From: Artocarpus heterophyllus | Lineage: Eukaryota; Streptophyta; Magnoliopsida; Rosales; Moraceae | DNA length: 64,000 bases | Reading direction: 5' to 3' | Assembly (NCBI GenBank): GCA_025403435.1 | Contig: CM046341.1 | Location: 23,224,908-23,288,907, forward strand | Shown here: piece by piece, positions 47,801 through 60,197 of the stretch | How positions within the stretch are numbered: the first letter of the stretch is position 1 | Layout of the letters: every line of letters starts with the position of its first letter | Made by a program: the position numbers and the translations under genes | The notes under the pieces: model-generated | The model's database searches: none | Told to the model about the DNA's origin: nothing | The model's input: only the letters and a program-made list of their open reading frames with translations

Positions 47801-50183
47801 ATGTTGCATTTGTTATGCAATAAGTTATATTTGTTATGCAATAGGTTTTACAATACAAGCTATGAATTGCATATGTGTTTACATATGATGTGATTGCATT
47901 TGGTATGCTCACTAAAATTAATAAGAAGGTAACGTAAAGATAAAAAGAAAGTGTCGTACCAACCTCCTTGTTATGAGGTAATGAAAGTAAAGTTAAAGTT
48001 TGACCTCCTAGATTTGAGGTACATGACCTCGAAGTTCGATGGTCTTAAGTCTTCCGCAAGGGAAGCATCATGTTTATGATCTCATGATTAATGATGTTGG
48101 TACGAACACTAAAGTAAAATAAGGAAAGTTAAAGTAAGATAAGGAAAGATAATGAACAAGAATCAAAAATTAAAATAAGATAAAGAAAGTTATGGAACAA
48201 ACATAAGAGTTAAAGTAAGGAATGAATGATTATATGATGTTCATAATTAAGCATAAAATGAGTTGACAAGATAGTATAAAATGATCATGCATATTTTTAT
48301 TAAAATGATTTTTAATTATCTTTTGCGAGATTGATTTTCTACTTACTAAGCAAAAGCTCATTTAAGTATGTTCATGCTGTAGGTAAGAAAACCTGTCAGC
48401 GACATTTGTTGAGCGGTGGTAAGCGGTGGATGAACGGTGGAGATGGGTATGGATACCACTATGGTATATTTCCGTTGCCGAAAGAAAAGGTTATTTTTTT
48501 ACTATTTGATATAGTACTTTCAAAGTTCAAGAAAGTTGAAGTTAAGAAACGTTTTCAAAGTTTAAGTTATATTTTACGAAATGTTTTATCTAATTGTAAA
48601 GTTAAGTTTTAAGCTATATTTCAATAAATGTTTTTTATTAAGTTTTATGAAACGATTCAAAAAGGGTTTTAAAAGCATTGGTTGAGTGAGATCTCAACTT
48701 GAATGGCGACATAGATTGCAATAATTTTTAAGAAACGATTCAAAAAGTGTTTTAAAGGCATTGGTTGAGCGAGGTCTTAACTTAAAATGTGACAATAGTA
48801 GCAACAGTTTTTAAGTATGTTTTAATGAATGTTTTAAAGGAAGTAATTCTTAAATAATTATCTTTATGTTTATAAGAAAAGTTTTAAGGATATTTTATTA
48901 TTATATGTTTCAAGAGATTAATGTTATGAAGTATGCAAGGCAAGTTTTTACAAATTATGGATACGTTAAATCGTAATGATTATTATGTGATTTTTTTCAT
49001 GTTTGAGAAATTAATGTTAATATGTTAGTTTACGAAATTATGTTTTGAGAAATAATTGATATTTCTTTCAAGATTATATATTATGAATTCTTTATTATCA
49101 AGAATTCATTTGAAATAATTATGTTTAAGGTACTTTTGCATTTTGTTAATGCATAATGTTTTACAGTTTAAGTTATAAGCTTTTTGATGCATTTATTATA
49201 CAGTAAGTTTTACGGTACAAGTTATGACTTACAATGTGTTTGCAAATGTTATACAAGTTATTTTTAAAATATGTTTTCATTTATTATGCATAAAGATATA
49301 AAGATTAAGTAAAGGTTTGCAATGTATTTGAAAGGAAAATTTTTATTCCGTAATTTTCAGTACTTTATGTTAAAGTATATTGAAATTACGATTATGTTCA
49401 AGTTAAGCGATGGTCACGTAGGTGGGTTGTCACATAACTAGACGAAAATAGGGGATCTGGGCTGTAACTGGCACTATCCAACGCTAGGAAAGCTGGGAGA
49501 AAAGATAGGCCAACCTTGGGGGAAATCGTTGGATCTGGTTTCAATAAGCTCTATGGCTGGCTAGGATTGAAGGCTCATGTGAGCAAGTCACATGGGACTA
49601 GATACCTAAGACACCCATGTGATGTAGGCCAGCCTTGTCGGGACGAGCCACCCTCATGTGTGTTTTGCATGCGCAACACGTTGGCATTGACTGGTGAATA
49701 AGGACTTGCCACATAAGCATTGACTCTGACATGGCGATGATTAGGCTGCTATGTAGTTGAGGCCTAATATTTATGAAAAATTATGTCTTTGAACCTAGCT
49801 AAATTTGTTTGCGATTAAGCCTAGAAAAATTTATTATTTTACAAAATGAAAATTACTAAGATTAAGTAAATATTATTAAACACCTATTTATCACAAAACT
49901 ATCTTAAAACTTAAAACACTCTTTAAAATAAAAATAAAATTAATTAAACCTATAATTTTAAATTTATGTTACAAAAATTGATTCTTTAACATGCAAAAAC
50001 ACTTCTAAAAATTATCAAAGATAAACTTAAACATGAAAACATAATACAAATACATAATTAGATATATTTTATAGAAAACATACTAAAATACATAAAACTG
50101 CTTAATTCAAGGATTTAATTACATATAAAAATACAAAAGAATGATTTCAACCTTATAAACATATTCATTTTTACGTGTTATCA
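44840..50183 (-). repeat. Right LTR (5' LTR) of the old gypsy-type element, interrupted
   Basis: The real LTR is 44840-46011 plus 49440-50183; the gap is a solo LTR. It ends at the CCTAT target duplication. It is homologous along its length to the left LTR and provides the empty sites for copia A and the MULE-like element there. Confidence 0.88.
46012..49434 (+). mobile_element. Solo LTR of a gypsy element, 3.4 kb
   Basis: TGCAACGACC...GGTTGTCACA, 3423 bp, flanked by a perfect TAACT target duplication (46007-46011 and 49435-49439). The left LTR of the old element shows the uninterrupted site (ggcttgactagac at 24659). Its layout resembles the Tekay-like LTR: CT-rich tract (46435-46475), GC-rich segment (46500-47300), 'cttactaagca' with an intron-like 'gctgtaggtaag' near 48380. 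The GC-rich 21-bp motif is absent. No internal domain, so a solo LTR. Confidence 0.88.
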
Positions 50184-50188
50184 CCTAT

Positions 50189-51864
50189 ACCTACTAGATA
50201 TAACTTAATCCTAAACCCATTACTTGGATTAAACACCCAATCTAAGGAAATAATCATATACATCCTAGACGTTTGTCTCACTCAGAGTTTCATAATTTGC
50301 AAAACAATCTTAATTTTACAAGTTTTTGTGGTTTAGTCCTTATATCAACTGCTTAACTTGTAACTAGCTTTGCTCTTCAATTTTCTTTAATTTGGGATAA
50401 TCTAAATAGCTCCTAAATGTTCTTAATCACAATGCGCATAAGTTTCACTTTAAACCTTTAATCTCCTAGTTTTTATAATTATGTTTATCCAAACTTAAAA
50501 TAATGATTCCAAGTTTATTCTAGGTCATTTTTCTAGAAAGATCTTCATTAATCTAGTACTTATCATTAATAGAGTTTTGGAAACCTCTTCTCCTAACTCA
50601 TATGGTTGAGTATTTTAGTCTCATGTCCAATGTGTCTTTTCCTAATTTGCAATCCTAATTTGTAAAAAAATATATTGTATCTAGGCACTTGATAGCTTGT
50701 TGAAAAGTTTGGGATGCCTACTTTCCATATATATAACTTGTTCACCCTGATTTTCTAAATTAAATGATAGAGACTACATACCTCATAATTTTGATAGCTA
50801 AAGCTTCAAGATGCGTAACTTTATCATTACAAAACCCAATTAAGTGATTCCAAAGCTAAAACAAAATTCATTCTCTGCATGTACATGCCATTAAAATATT
50901 TACTCATGTTAGGTTCTAACATAAGGAAAAAATTATTTTTACATCATAAAATATTGTCTACTTAGATCTAAGGTTTCTGTGTTTAGATTTATACCTTTGG
51001 CCTCCCTTGTAAAATGTTTCCTTCTCTTTGATCTTCCTTGTAAAATGTGGGCAAGAAAAGTGAATAAGAAAGAAGGAAAAAGAGGGAAGTAAAAAAAAAT
51101 GAAAAATGAGATTTAAGTTGCATTTGAAAAACAAGAAAAAAGACTAAAGTAAAAGAGATAAAAATCTTTTTATTCTTTTGATTCTTTTAATTATGCTACA
51201 TGTCCATGAAATTTTTTTAAAAAAAAACTCAAGTAACTTTAATAAAAGGCCAACAAAATTATACTGCATCGGCCTAAATTTCACGACAACAAAGAAAAGG
51301 GACAAAATGATAATGTTTCATAGTTCAAGAGGTGTCCAAACTACTTTTCAAAATTTGGGGACAAAATGACAGAATTACTAAAGTTTAGGGGAAATAAAAT
51401 TTACTTGGAAATGAAAGAAGGCCTTCCATTGAGGGTGTGATTAAAACCATGCATGGTGTTATAGATTGCTCCTTTTGGCCGTGAAAAGTCTTTTAGACTC
51501 ATATGGCATCACTTTTTATGTTTGTTTAAGGCGTTTAAATTGGTCTAATTTTCCCTCTTTTTACCTACAAAATACCCTAAACCCATCCCTTTCCCCACAA
51601 GTCTCTCTTTTTTTTTTTTTTTTGGTGCTTTACATGAGGGTCAATACCACAAACAATAAATACTTCAATTGTATTTATAATATTTTACGTTAAATAAATG
51701 GCAATGTAATTATTTCAATTATCGATAATGGTCATCATATTACATTTATATTATTTAATATACGTTAAGCAAATTGTTGACCCACGATGGTTAAAACTAA
51801 ATCTTAGAATTGTACATATACGGGGTTTATATGTGGAAGGAAAGATATGATTACAAAAGCAAGA
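50189..51864. other. AT-rich stretch right of the old element, nothing recognised
   Basis: No gene or element ends are seen. 50500-50900 has long minus-strand-readable text without open frames, possibly another decayed retroelement interior. A run of T lies at 51608-51624. Confidence 0.4.
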
Positions 51865-51998
51865 GGGTGTTTAGGAATCAAGTTGGAACTTGTACGAGCT
51901 TATACTATATCATGTTTTACTTTACATTATACCATATGACAGCATTATATTATAGCACTTGAAACTTTGGTATTAGAACTTGATTCCTAAAAACACTC
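51865..51998. mobile_element. MITE with clear terminal inverted repeats
   Basis: The left end gggtgtttaggaatcaagtt pairs with the complement of acttgattcctaaaaacactc at the right. The interior has 'acattataccatatgacag', related to the other 'tagcatgtgagag' copies. 134 bp. Confidence 0.75.
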
Positions 51999-52009
51999 AA
52001 ATAGTCTCG

Positions 52010-52383
52010 TGGCATAAAGCTGGGTACATTATTCCTGTTAAAATTGTGATGGACATCTGCATCTATTTATCAAGGATCGCCCCTAAAGCTAATTGACTCC
52101 ATGATAAAGAAATTGGTATACTAACTTAATGATGGGTATATACAGGACTAGACTTAAACTATCATTGATTTAATAATAATTTTGCTTATCTAAATCAATT
52201 CACTTTGATAATCATCTATGTATGATCTTAATAAAAGAATAAGTTCGTGACTTCATAGCATATGTCTTTTGATATATTCAAGACAAAAATTCATGATGAA
52301 CGAAGGTTCCATTGTCAATATGTTAGAAATGTGACATACTCAATAAGAGAATAATCTACAAATGTAGAATCCATAAAATAGTT
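52010..52383 (+). repeat. Old copia LTR fragment, plus orientation
   Basis: Aligns with the 5' half of the copia LTR (compare 27140-27520): ataaagctgggtacattatt, 'gactccatgataaagaaattgg', 'aaatcaattcactttgataatcat', 'gtcttttgatatattcaag'. The alignment appears to resume at 54420-54470 after the solo LTR, so the solo LTR inserted into it. Both its ends are missing. Confidence 0.6.
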
Positions 52384-54419
52384 TGTTGGAGAATGAGTAT
52401 GCAACATAATTTTAAAATTTTTTTAACAACTTCTTTTTCCATAAAACAAGTTTTAATCAAAGATCTTTGTACCTTAGTGAATCGGTAACCATACTTCTTG
52501 CAAAAATTTATTTGACGGAATTGTTACATGAGAATTGTGTCTAGAAAAAGCTCAACCAATTGGTCTTCTTTGCTATTCTTTTTTCCATGATCGGAATGCG
52601 AGTGGGCACACGTTAATTGATTCTTCTTTTGACAATGCCTGTTTCCAACCACAAGAAAAAACCAAGAATTATTGTTCTTGATGTTAAACAATAATTCCAT
52701 GTGAGTTTCAAAGTTTTTCTCTCTATAATACTCTCTCTAAATTTTTCAACTGATTTAATTAATAATAGAAACATGTATCCTATTTATAGTGACTGGTAAG
52801 ACATAACTTTTACTCAAATAAGGCATCCAAATTCGTAATTGAGTCAAAATCAGCGTTAAAAACATGTCAAAACATGTAACCGTAGTTACGCACACTGGCT
52901 TGTTGGTTCACATAACCAACCTGTGGGTCTGTCTCGAACCGGCCAGCCGGACCTTCTCACCAGCCTGCCAATTCAATCAGTATGGGATGTTTCCTATTTT
53001 ATTCAACATGAGAATCTTTCCTAAAGCCTCAGTTTTAATTTAAATAACCAAATGCAGTAGTTGCCTAATTAAAACAGTCATATATCGATAATCACATATA
53101 AAAAAATAGATACAAGTAATCCAACATGTTTAGTTTAAATTAATTCTGTATGATTAATTCAATCAATAAACTAACATGAATTATCACAAAACATTAAACC
53201 GAATTTGAACCAGTTGTAAAATTAATGTATGTTATCATTAAACCGAATTTGAACCAATTGTAAAATTAATGTATATTATCATTAAACCAAATTTGAACCA
53301 ATTGTAAAATTAATGTATGTTATCAATTTGTAGGAAAAACACATCGTATCGTTATAGAATAATATGTGAGCTAACAAAAAGGATCCAATAGAAATATATA
53401 GATCAAGCTCTTATAATTATAAAATGACATGTCTACAACACACTCATTTTACAATTAATAACTCTAAAGCTATGCCACTAAAAGCTTAGAGTTATAGTTA
53501 CAAACTATTATATAAATTACAAAACTCCAATAAATTTTTTGTCCATGACATATCATGATGTGTGACACCTCATAGGATATCCATGATCGGTTTAAGGATA
53601 AATTTTATTTTACCTTCTTGATTATATTTATCTTATGTTCCATTATCTCACTATTGGAATGTTGTTACTCATAACTAATACAAATAGTAAACCATTTGGT
53701 TGCACAAATCTATCCAAATGACTGAGCACTCTAGTTTTTTAATTCCAGGGTAATACCTATAAGAGGATAAAATTTACTCTACAAAAGAGCTATGGATTTC
53801 ATATCTATGAATAATGAGTCTACGTTAATCAAGAATTAAGTGTCCAACATACCAGCATGCATATCTGCATTTAATTAGGATGTTGCCTTTTGGTACATCA
53901 AAAGGCGTAAGTCAAGAATACAAACCTATTAATTTATTTCAGGATTAAGATATAACATAGATGATTACCTAAAGTGAATTGATTTATGCATACAGAATTA
54001 CTAACCAAATCAATCCATCTTTAATCCCGACCCAATATATCGTCATCTATAATAATATACCAACGTCTCTATTCATGAAGTCCCACTTCGATGACTAAGA
54101 CAAGTTATCTCCCATTAAGTAGGTAGATGCATAACAATCTTAATATGAATAAAGTGTCCAACTTTATTCTCTCGATTGTGGAATTTTATATTTAGACTAT
54201 CACCTTAAGATTCATGTTTTTTGCATAGTCTGTCCATTCATATGCATGATCTTAAAGGTTTAAAATGACGGTCTCATACTTTTGTTTACTAATCATACAT
54301 TAGCATAAATGAATATAAAGAGGACTAATTTGATATATGACATAAATAATAAATTATTTATCAATCAAATCTCTTCAAAACAGTAAGATTGTTTAATCTT
54401 TAGGATACTAAGTCTAACA
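52384..54419 (-). mobile_element. Solo copia LTR, minus orientation, inside an older copia LTR
   Basis: On the plus strand it runs TGTTGGAGA to GTCTAACA, 2036 bp, the same family as 2294-4286 but more diverged. Flanks tagtt (52379-52383) and tagct (54420-54424) match at 4 of 5 positions, a probable target duplication with one C-to-T change. GC motifs at 52895-52972 (ccggccagccgg, ccagcctgccaa). A short direct repeat of about 62 bp lies at 53180-53330. Confidence 0.8.
53180..53330 (-). repeat. Short tandem repeat inside the solo copia LTR
   Basis: The block 'attaaaccgaatttgaacca.ttgtaaaattaatgtatgttatc' occurs about 2.5 times in direct succession. Not seen in the other copia LTRs of the window. 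Confidence 0.7.
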
Positions 54420-54519
54420 TAGCTAGTATCATCTTTTTAAAGGCATTATACGAGACTTGAAAAAGGGTTTCTCACAATAAAAAAATTGCAGCAACATATA
54501 TTTTCATGGTCATAGAAAA

Positions 54520-54980
54520 GTTTTTTTTCAACCAAATTTTTGGTCACTAGATAGTGGCTATAACCTGGTTGCTACTCGCAATAAAATTGACTTTTTGCAG
54601 TCAAGATTTTAATAACCGTTTATTGGTAATTCGGTAAAAAAAAAAAAAAAAAAAAACAAGGTACAAACATTTGATGCTGAATGCAACCAAGCGATTATTT
54701 TGCAAGTAAATTGATCTCTTTTTGTTACTACATAGTTGGTCACACTACGTTCTTTTGCAATTAAAAATTTTGGTCGCCAAACATCTTTGTTGCAAAAACA
54801 CCTTAATTTGTTTACCCTTGAAGTAGTGCCAGACCAACATAACTCTACATAGTAGACCTGATGCAACCAACTTTTTGGCCGCTTAAAGTTACTTTTGCAG
54901 CCAACATTTTGGTAGCAAAAGGAAATTTAATATTAAATATATTGAAAATTATTTGCAACCAAATATTTAGTTGCTGATAT
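54520..54980. mobile_element. Cluster of GCAACCAAA...TTTGGTTGC palindromes, CACTA-like end fragment
   Basis: At least six imperfect palindromes: 54529-54549, 54682-54703, 54757-54777, 54863-54882, 54897-54916 and 54955-54974. Such subterminal arrays are typical of CACTA (En/Spm) elements, where transposase binds. No CACTA terminus or transposase is found. A 21-A run sits at 54636-54656. Confidence 0.5.
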
Positions 54981-56354
54981 TGAGTAAATCCTTAATTAAT
55001 TAAATCTGATAATATTAAAGAAAAAAATAACTATCAAATTTGAACTTGAGTATAATAAAATAAATTAATTGATATAATATTTGTATTTAGTAGGAGTGAA
55101 CCAACATTGATATACAAGTTTAAGACATGCTTTATTTTTAAGTTATCAAGATAGCTCGATATAATAACCACATCATAGGCAAATAACATATATACATCTT
55201 AAAAACAACTTCTACTATAGTCCAAATAATTAGGCAATTTTGAGTGAACTCAACAACCCGACATTTGTAGAACTAAATTTCAAGTTATGCAACTCTCAAA
55301 CCATGGATGCCTCTCGCAGGCGTTCCACTTACGCACAGGTGAAGTTTTTGTACAATGAGATGAAAATGCCTGGACAAAAAAGGAACAAAGGCTAATGTGG
55401 ATTTTGCAGGCAACAACATCTAAAAATGATATTGGCGTAAATATTTGTCCAGGAGAGCCTGATTGTTGTCATCCTCAAGAAAAAATGGATTTGTTTTAAA
55501 AAATGAGAAATTTTTAAGAATTGTACTGAGAGTGTTTTTGAAATTTTTACCTCAAAAAAAATATAAAAATATTTTTCAAAAATTCTCAAAAAAATACCAA
55601 ACGGGTCCATTTCTTGATCTTCATATTCGTCCTTATTTCACTCTCTTTCCTTTTCTTTTCTCCTTTTTCATTTTGTGCCAAGTCGTGAAAAGGCCATTGA
55701 AAAGGAAGACGTTATTCGAGAAACAAAATAATTCAAGTGACCATACCCAACCATAAATATTCAACAAAACTATTGCAGCTGTATTTTTTACACTACTAAC
55801 AATACATTAATATCCATACCAAACTCTAGCTGCAATGCCACATTATAGCATACTATATGCTTCAATTGCGTTGCAAGTGTACACATTAAGATCTTGTAGC
55901 AACCAATACAAAGATGTTCAACAAGATCAACCTAAAATGGAAATAAATTCGCAGTCTTAAAACTAAAAGTGTTAAACAGTTGCCGCTACATTTTCTGAAT
56001 TTTAGCCCCTGTAACCTTCGTATTACAGCAACAAAAATATGAATTGTACTATTACTTGTATTTTTAGAACCTTGAAAATTACCTAAATAAAGACCTGAAC
56101 AAAGAACTAAAAAAAGTGAGTTCAATACGAAGAAATGGTCATGAACATCGCTCTCCCAAATAAGAAATAGCATTATATAAGTTTAGATCATGTGTAAAAC
56201 TACGAAATTTTGTAATACAAATCAGGGAAAAGAGGCTTTAAAACATATAGTTTAATCTTCTTCGTTGAAGTTGTTTGCAAAATTCTTCAATCTTTCTCAA
56301 GGATAGATTAGTTTTTGACACAAATAAAAATGGCAATGAACCGAATCCGAATTC
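54981..56354. other. AT-rich stretch, one MITE, otherwise nothing recognised
   Basis: Apart from the MITE at 55485-55610 there is no supported feature. Weak inverted-repeat text around 55757-55880 resembles the 'tagcat' MITE family but is too degraded to delimit. Confidence 0.4.
55485..55610. mobile_element. Second copy of the short MITE found at 482-640
   Basis: It shares 'aagaattgtactgagagtgttttt.aaatttttacctca' with the first copy. The ends atggatttgttttaaa and the complement of taccaaacgggtccat are inverted repeats. Confidence 0.55.
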
Positions 56355-57480
56355 TCTTCATGCAAAATTATGTAATGTGAAAAAGTTATATTTGGCAGAG
56401 CATTTTGGGGGGGGCGGGAACTACTTCTTTGGGGTGTTCGTTGGAAGATTATCAATGGGAAGAATGTGGGTATTTTTAAGGACCCATGGATCCCTCGACC
56501 AATGCTTTTTAGACCCATCACTTAGCCTACTTCGGATGTGAAGAATTGGAGGGTGTCCGATCTAATCTCGGTTGGCGGTTGGGAATGGGAACTTGTCAAC
56601 GAGGTTATGTGGCCGGTGGACAGAGATATTATTCGAAGTATCCCCCTGAGCTCTAGGAGGCGACAAGACTGTTTGGTGGGCATTATAGTGACACTGGGCA
56701 ATATACAATCAAATCAAAATACCAAGTTGAGATGGATTATAAGCTTGGAGCTTCTACTTCTGGAGAAGGTCCGGACAAAGTTTGGTGGAATGAGCTTTGG
56801 AATGCCCGGGTTCCTAGTAAGGTCTGTATTAATGTATGGAGAGCTTTTTTCAATGCCATCCCTTCTTTTGAGCCCCTAACAAAGTGTGAGATCAAAACTG
56901 CCCACATTTGTCCCTTGTGCGAGAAGGAGATTAAAACGGACAAATCATATCCTATGGTCATGTTGTGAAAGTGCTACAGATTTGGCAAGCTTCGGCGCTT
57001 GGGTGGTCTCTATCTACCTTTAAGGGAGGTCCCTTTGATGCTTTGGGCCTCTATGTCTCCAAATATTGTAACAAGCTAGATCTTGAGGTCAAGGTATTGG
57101 TGTTTGAGAAGTGCAAGTGGTCTGCAGAGGAAGTTGTAAATTGGGTTGGGCATTTTTTAGGGGATTATGGCTCCTGCAACAAGGTAGATCAAAAACCTGT
57201 TCCTCCCTCTAAACTTCCGCCACCATCTAGGCAATGACCACTGGCGAGGACTGTCAAGATCAACGTTGATGCAACGGTTAACTCGGCCTTGGACTTAATG
57301 TCATTGGATCAGTTATGAGGGATGACTAAGGGATGATTTTATATGCTTTTGCCGGGAAAATCCAAGGGAATTTCACGCCCTTCATGGGCTAGTGTCTCGC
57401 AGTTAGAAGGGCACTTCCTTTGCTTGTAACTGTGGCTTCTTGAACTAGATTCTGGAGATGGACGCTTTGAAGGGTCTTCT
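56355..57480 (+). pseudogene. LINE 3' fragment: RT C-terminus, zinc-binding domain and RNase H
   Basis: Across three frames the text reads as the end of a plant L1-type ORF2. First WKIINGKNVGIFKDPWIPRP (56440-56510), then NWRVSDLI...LVNEVMWPVDRDIIRSIPLS (56540-56650), then the zf-RVT block VWWNELWNARVPSKVCINVW with a C-x2-C (HICPLCEKE) near 56905. The RNase H start VKINVDATVN lies at 57254, followed by a decayed I.D..G. No endonuclease or RT core is present, so it is a 5'-truncated insertion, as is common for LINEs. Several frameshifts; dead. No target duplication could be defined. Confidence 0.82.
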
Positions 57481-58489
57481 CATTTGGCACCGGAATCTTT
57501 AATTATACTTTAATTTGTTGTACGTATACGATAGATGTTATACTTCTTTTAATTAATTTTGAAAGTTGACACGTTTATATAATTAATTTTGAAATAATTG
57601 TTCGTGTGTCTAATATCTTGGAATCCATAGTTTAGGAACATCTAACTTTTAAGCATAAAACCAAAAGCATGAAACGCACTTTATTTTTTTGTTTACAAAA
57701 ATAATGACTTGTCTCTTTTACACCTCAAACAACATCTTGTTTCCATTTAAAGGGAAAATCAATGGTTAATTATGGGTCATAAGAATTATTAAAAATAAAT
57801 AGAAAAATATATCATTGGGAAGAAATTTATATTTATAATCTATCTATTTACTGTCTTGGACTAAAACACTCATTCTGGCTTAAACTAGCATTTTGGTTCA
57901 ACAAAATTGACTTTTTTTTTTTTTGTTCCTCCTTTGTTCATTCTGAGTCTCACGCACCTTCCTTTTCCCCTTCTGATCAGGCACATTATCGTAGTTTCCC
58001 ACTTCGTTTGCTCTTCTCTTTCTTTCCCATTCTTCCGGCGCCGTTCTCAACTCAGCCCTAGGATATGCTCTTCTCTTGGGTCATTTTCTTTTTCCCCTCC
58101 CTTCTCTTCCCATCTATTTTCTCAGGTTTGTTTTTCTCAATTTCTTATGGGTTGCTTCTATAGTTGTTCTATAGCGACCCTACTGTTTGAGTTATTATTC
58201 AGTGTCGTTTCTTATTCTTAATCTTAGTTATTTACTTGTAAAAAAACAAAATAATTTTTTTTGAAAAAAAAAATACTTATCGGCTTTATCGATCACCCAA
58301 AAATCAACTCAAACATTAGTCATACCTATAACACAAAACATAATCGTCATACTGTCTCCACAAAATGGTACTAGTATACTGCTAGGTTGCACTATCATAA
58401 AATAACTAGAGTTTTTTTACAAAAAAGAAAAGAATAAAACTGTAGCAATATTCATATAGGGTTCTTTGCATTTGTCGCATTGTTGCACC
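57481..58489 (+). other. Leader-like CT-rich segment without a gene
   Basis: 57900-58150 looks like a plant 5' leader: CT-rich, ending ctcag|gtttgttttt, a donor-like site, near 58127. A CT-rich open frame at 57907-58221 is low-complexity and not believed to be coding. No following exon is seen. It could be a captured promoter or the edge of another MULE. Confidence 0.35.
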
Positions 58490-58493
58490 TTGT

Positions 58494-59930
58494 AACAACC
58501 TAGAAAATCTCAAAATTAAACAAGTATTTAAGTCGAGGATTTTGGTACAATTCTTGCATGTTGTTTTTATGATTAAAGATTAGTAGACTTACAATATAAA
58601 TTTTTGTAATCATATATTGCATCACATTTGACTTTTTATAACTCCATCAACCATAATGATACGATTGAAAGCCTTCCCCTGTTGTTTAAGGAGGAGGAAG
58701 TTTCAAAAATAAAAATGTTTTTAAAACACTGGTGGTCAAAAATTTGCAAAAAAGGAAAATGAAATTTGTTTCTAAAATTCCCAAGATTTGCTTAGATTTT
58801 GAAAAGAAAAAAAATAAGATGTTTTCAATTTTTTTTAATTTTTCTCTTCACTCTTTCTCACTCCCTTGTTCTATCTCACTCTCTCGTTCTGACCAGTAAT
58901 CACCTGCTACCCCACCATTGCTGTTATAACTAGCGACCACTTGTGTCCTCACCCATCGTGAGTGAGACCCCAATTCAGGCCCCTCCTCGTAGCAACCTTG
59001 CCGGTACACCTGACAAACCCATCAACCCTCCTTCCATTCTCATCTCATCTCTCCCGCGAAGCTCCGACATTCGTCCTCGCCGCTTAACTCCATCGACCTA
59101 ACCCTTGACGGTGAAGCCCAGCAACCACCGACCTTATGAGATCTCTGTCGAAGCCTAGTAAAGGCCGAAAAAGACACGATCCGTGTTCGATCTAACATCA
59201 GAGTTCACACTCAAGCCGATGAGGTTGTCAGGAAAGAATCGCCTCCAATCGCATAGCTGAACGTGGACGTCAATGTCGACGACCTGGGCAACAGAAAATT
59301 CTAGTAGCGTGGAAATCAAAACCACGACATGTTCTGAGAAAGAGATGAGACTTGTGAGAGAGGGAAGAGAGTAGAGAAGACAATAGAGAGAAGAGAGAGA
59401 AAAAAATAAGATGTGGGTTTTTTAATTTTTATTAAAGAAATATTTTGTGATCAAAACATACTACGTATATAATCAAACACAATTTTAAAAACAATTTTAA
59501 CACATTTTTTAATTTTTTTGCAAAAACTCAAACTATTTTGAAAAAACTATCAAACAGACCCTAAATAATTCAAAATTCAATATATGATAATTTCAAGTGC
59601 AATGCGGTAATCGTAATGTAACATGAAACACTCAAATACACTACATAACCTTAATTGCTTTGTACCTAATCTAATAAAATGTTGGGCGATTTTGCATTTA
59701 GGGTTAAATGTTTAGTCATTGCCCCAAAAAATTGACACTGGCAATGACTTTGTCATTTATGAAATAAGCATAGAAAAAAATTAACATTAGGTTTAGTTTA
59801 GTTGAGAAAAAGTTTAAAGAATGATATCAAGCAAATTTGAGTACGTGACTAAAAAAAATTAATGTTAGTGATTTCTTCGGAGGTTTGTTTCATGATTGCA
59901 CTTAAGCGGAATTAGAGGGTCAACTGTGAA
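58494..59930. other. Possible LTR fragment and GC-rich insert, unresolved
   Basis: It begins TGTAACAACCTAGAAAATC, similar to the start of the solo gypsy LTR at 46012. It passes through a CT-rich tract (58845-58890), a GC-rich segment (58890-59290) and a GA-rich tract (59335-59405), the same order as in that LTR, then ends in AT-rich sequence. No terminal CA or target duplication was found. Confidence 0.35.
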
Positions 59931-60197
59931 GTAAGGCTCCATTTGGTAGGATGGATGGTGAGAGTTAGAAGGATAGAGAATGTGAGGGATGAAGAGGATT
60001 ACAATAATCCTTTATATTGTTTGGTGAGAGGGAAAGAGGGTTGGAAGAATGGATGAATGAATGTGTGTTTAATTACTATATTGTCCTTTTTACCGTTTCA
60101 TAATAAACTTTTTGAATGTTAAAATAGTCTTTTTAAACCTTTGAAGGGTAGATTGTATTAATTATTCCATTAGTGGAGGGATATAAAATGGTGGGCT

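Larger units (their letters stand above)
4299..50183 (-). mobile_element. Old pol-less Ty3/gypsy-type element (LARD-like), minus strand, with nested insertions
   Basis: Both ends are TG...CA and the whole unit is flanked by a perfect 5-bp target duplication CCTAT (4294-4298 and 50184-50188). The two LTRs are about 1.9 kb after nested insertions are removed: the left at 4299-26683 and the right at 44840-50183. The primer binding site next to the right LTR is complementary to tRNA-Asp type, so the element reads on the minus strand. Subtracting nested elements leaves about 12.1 kb. The interior holds a broken gag (about 41767-42075) and a LOG-like pseudogene (38369-39018), and I find no reverse transcriptase or integrase. 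The Tat/Athila-like affiliation rests on the primer site, the gag remnant and the post-pol style sequence, and is inference. Confidence 0.85.

Noticed and set aside
56738..56968. A host zinc-finger protein gene
   Set aside because: The C-x2-C text belongs to the zf-RVT domain of a LINE, with RT text before it and RNase H text after it.
57907..58221. 104-codon frame rich in Ser, Phe and Leu
   Set aside because: CT-rich leader composition, no domain, and no following exon.
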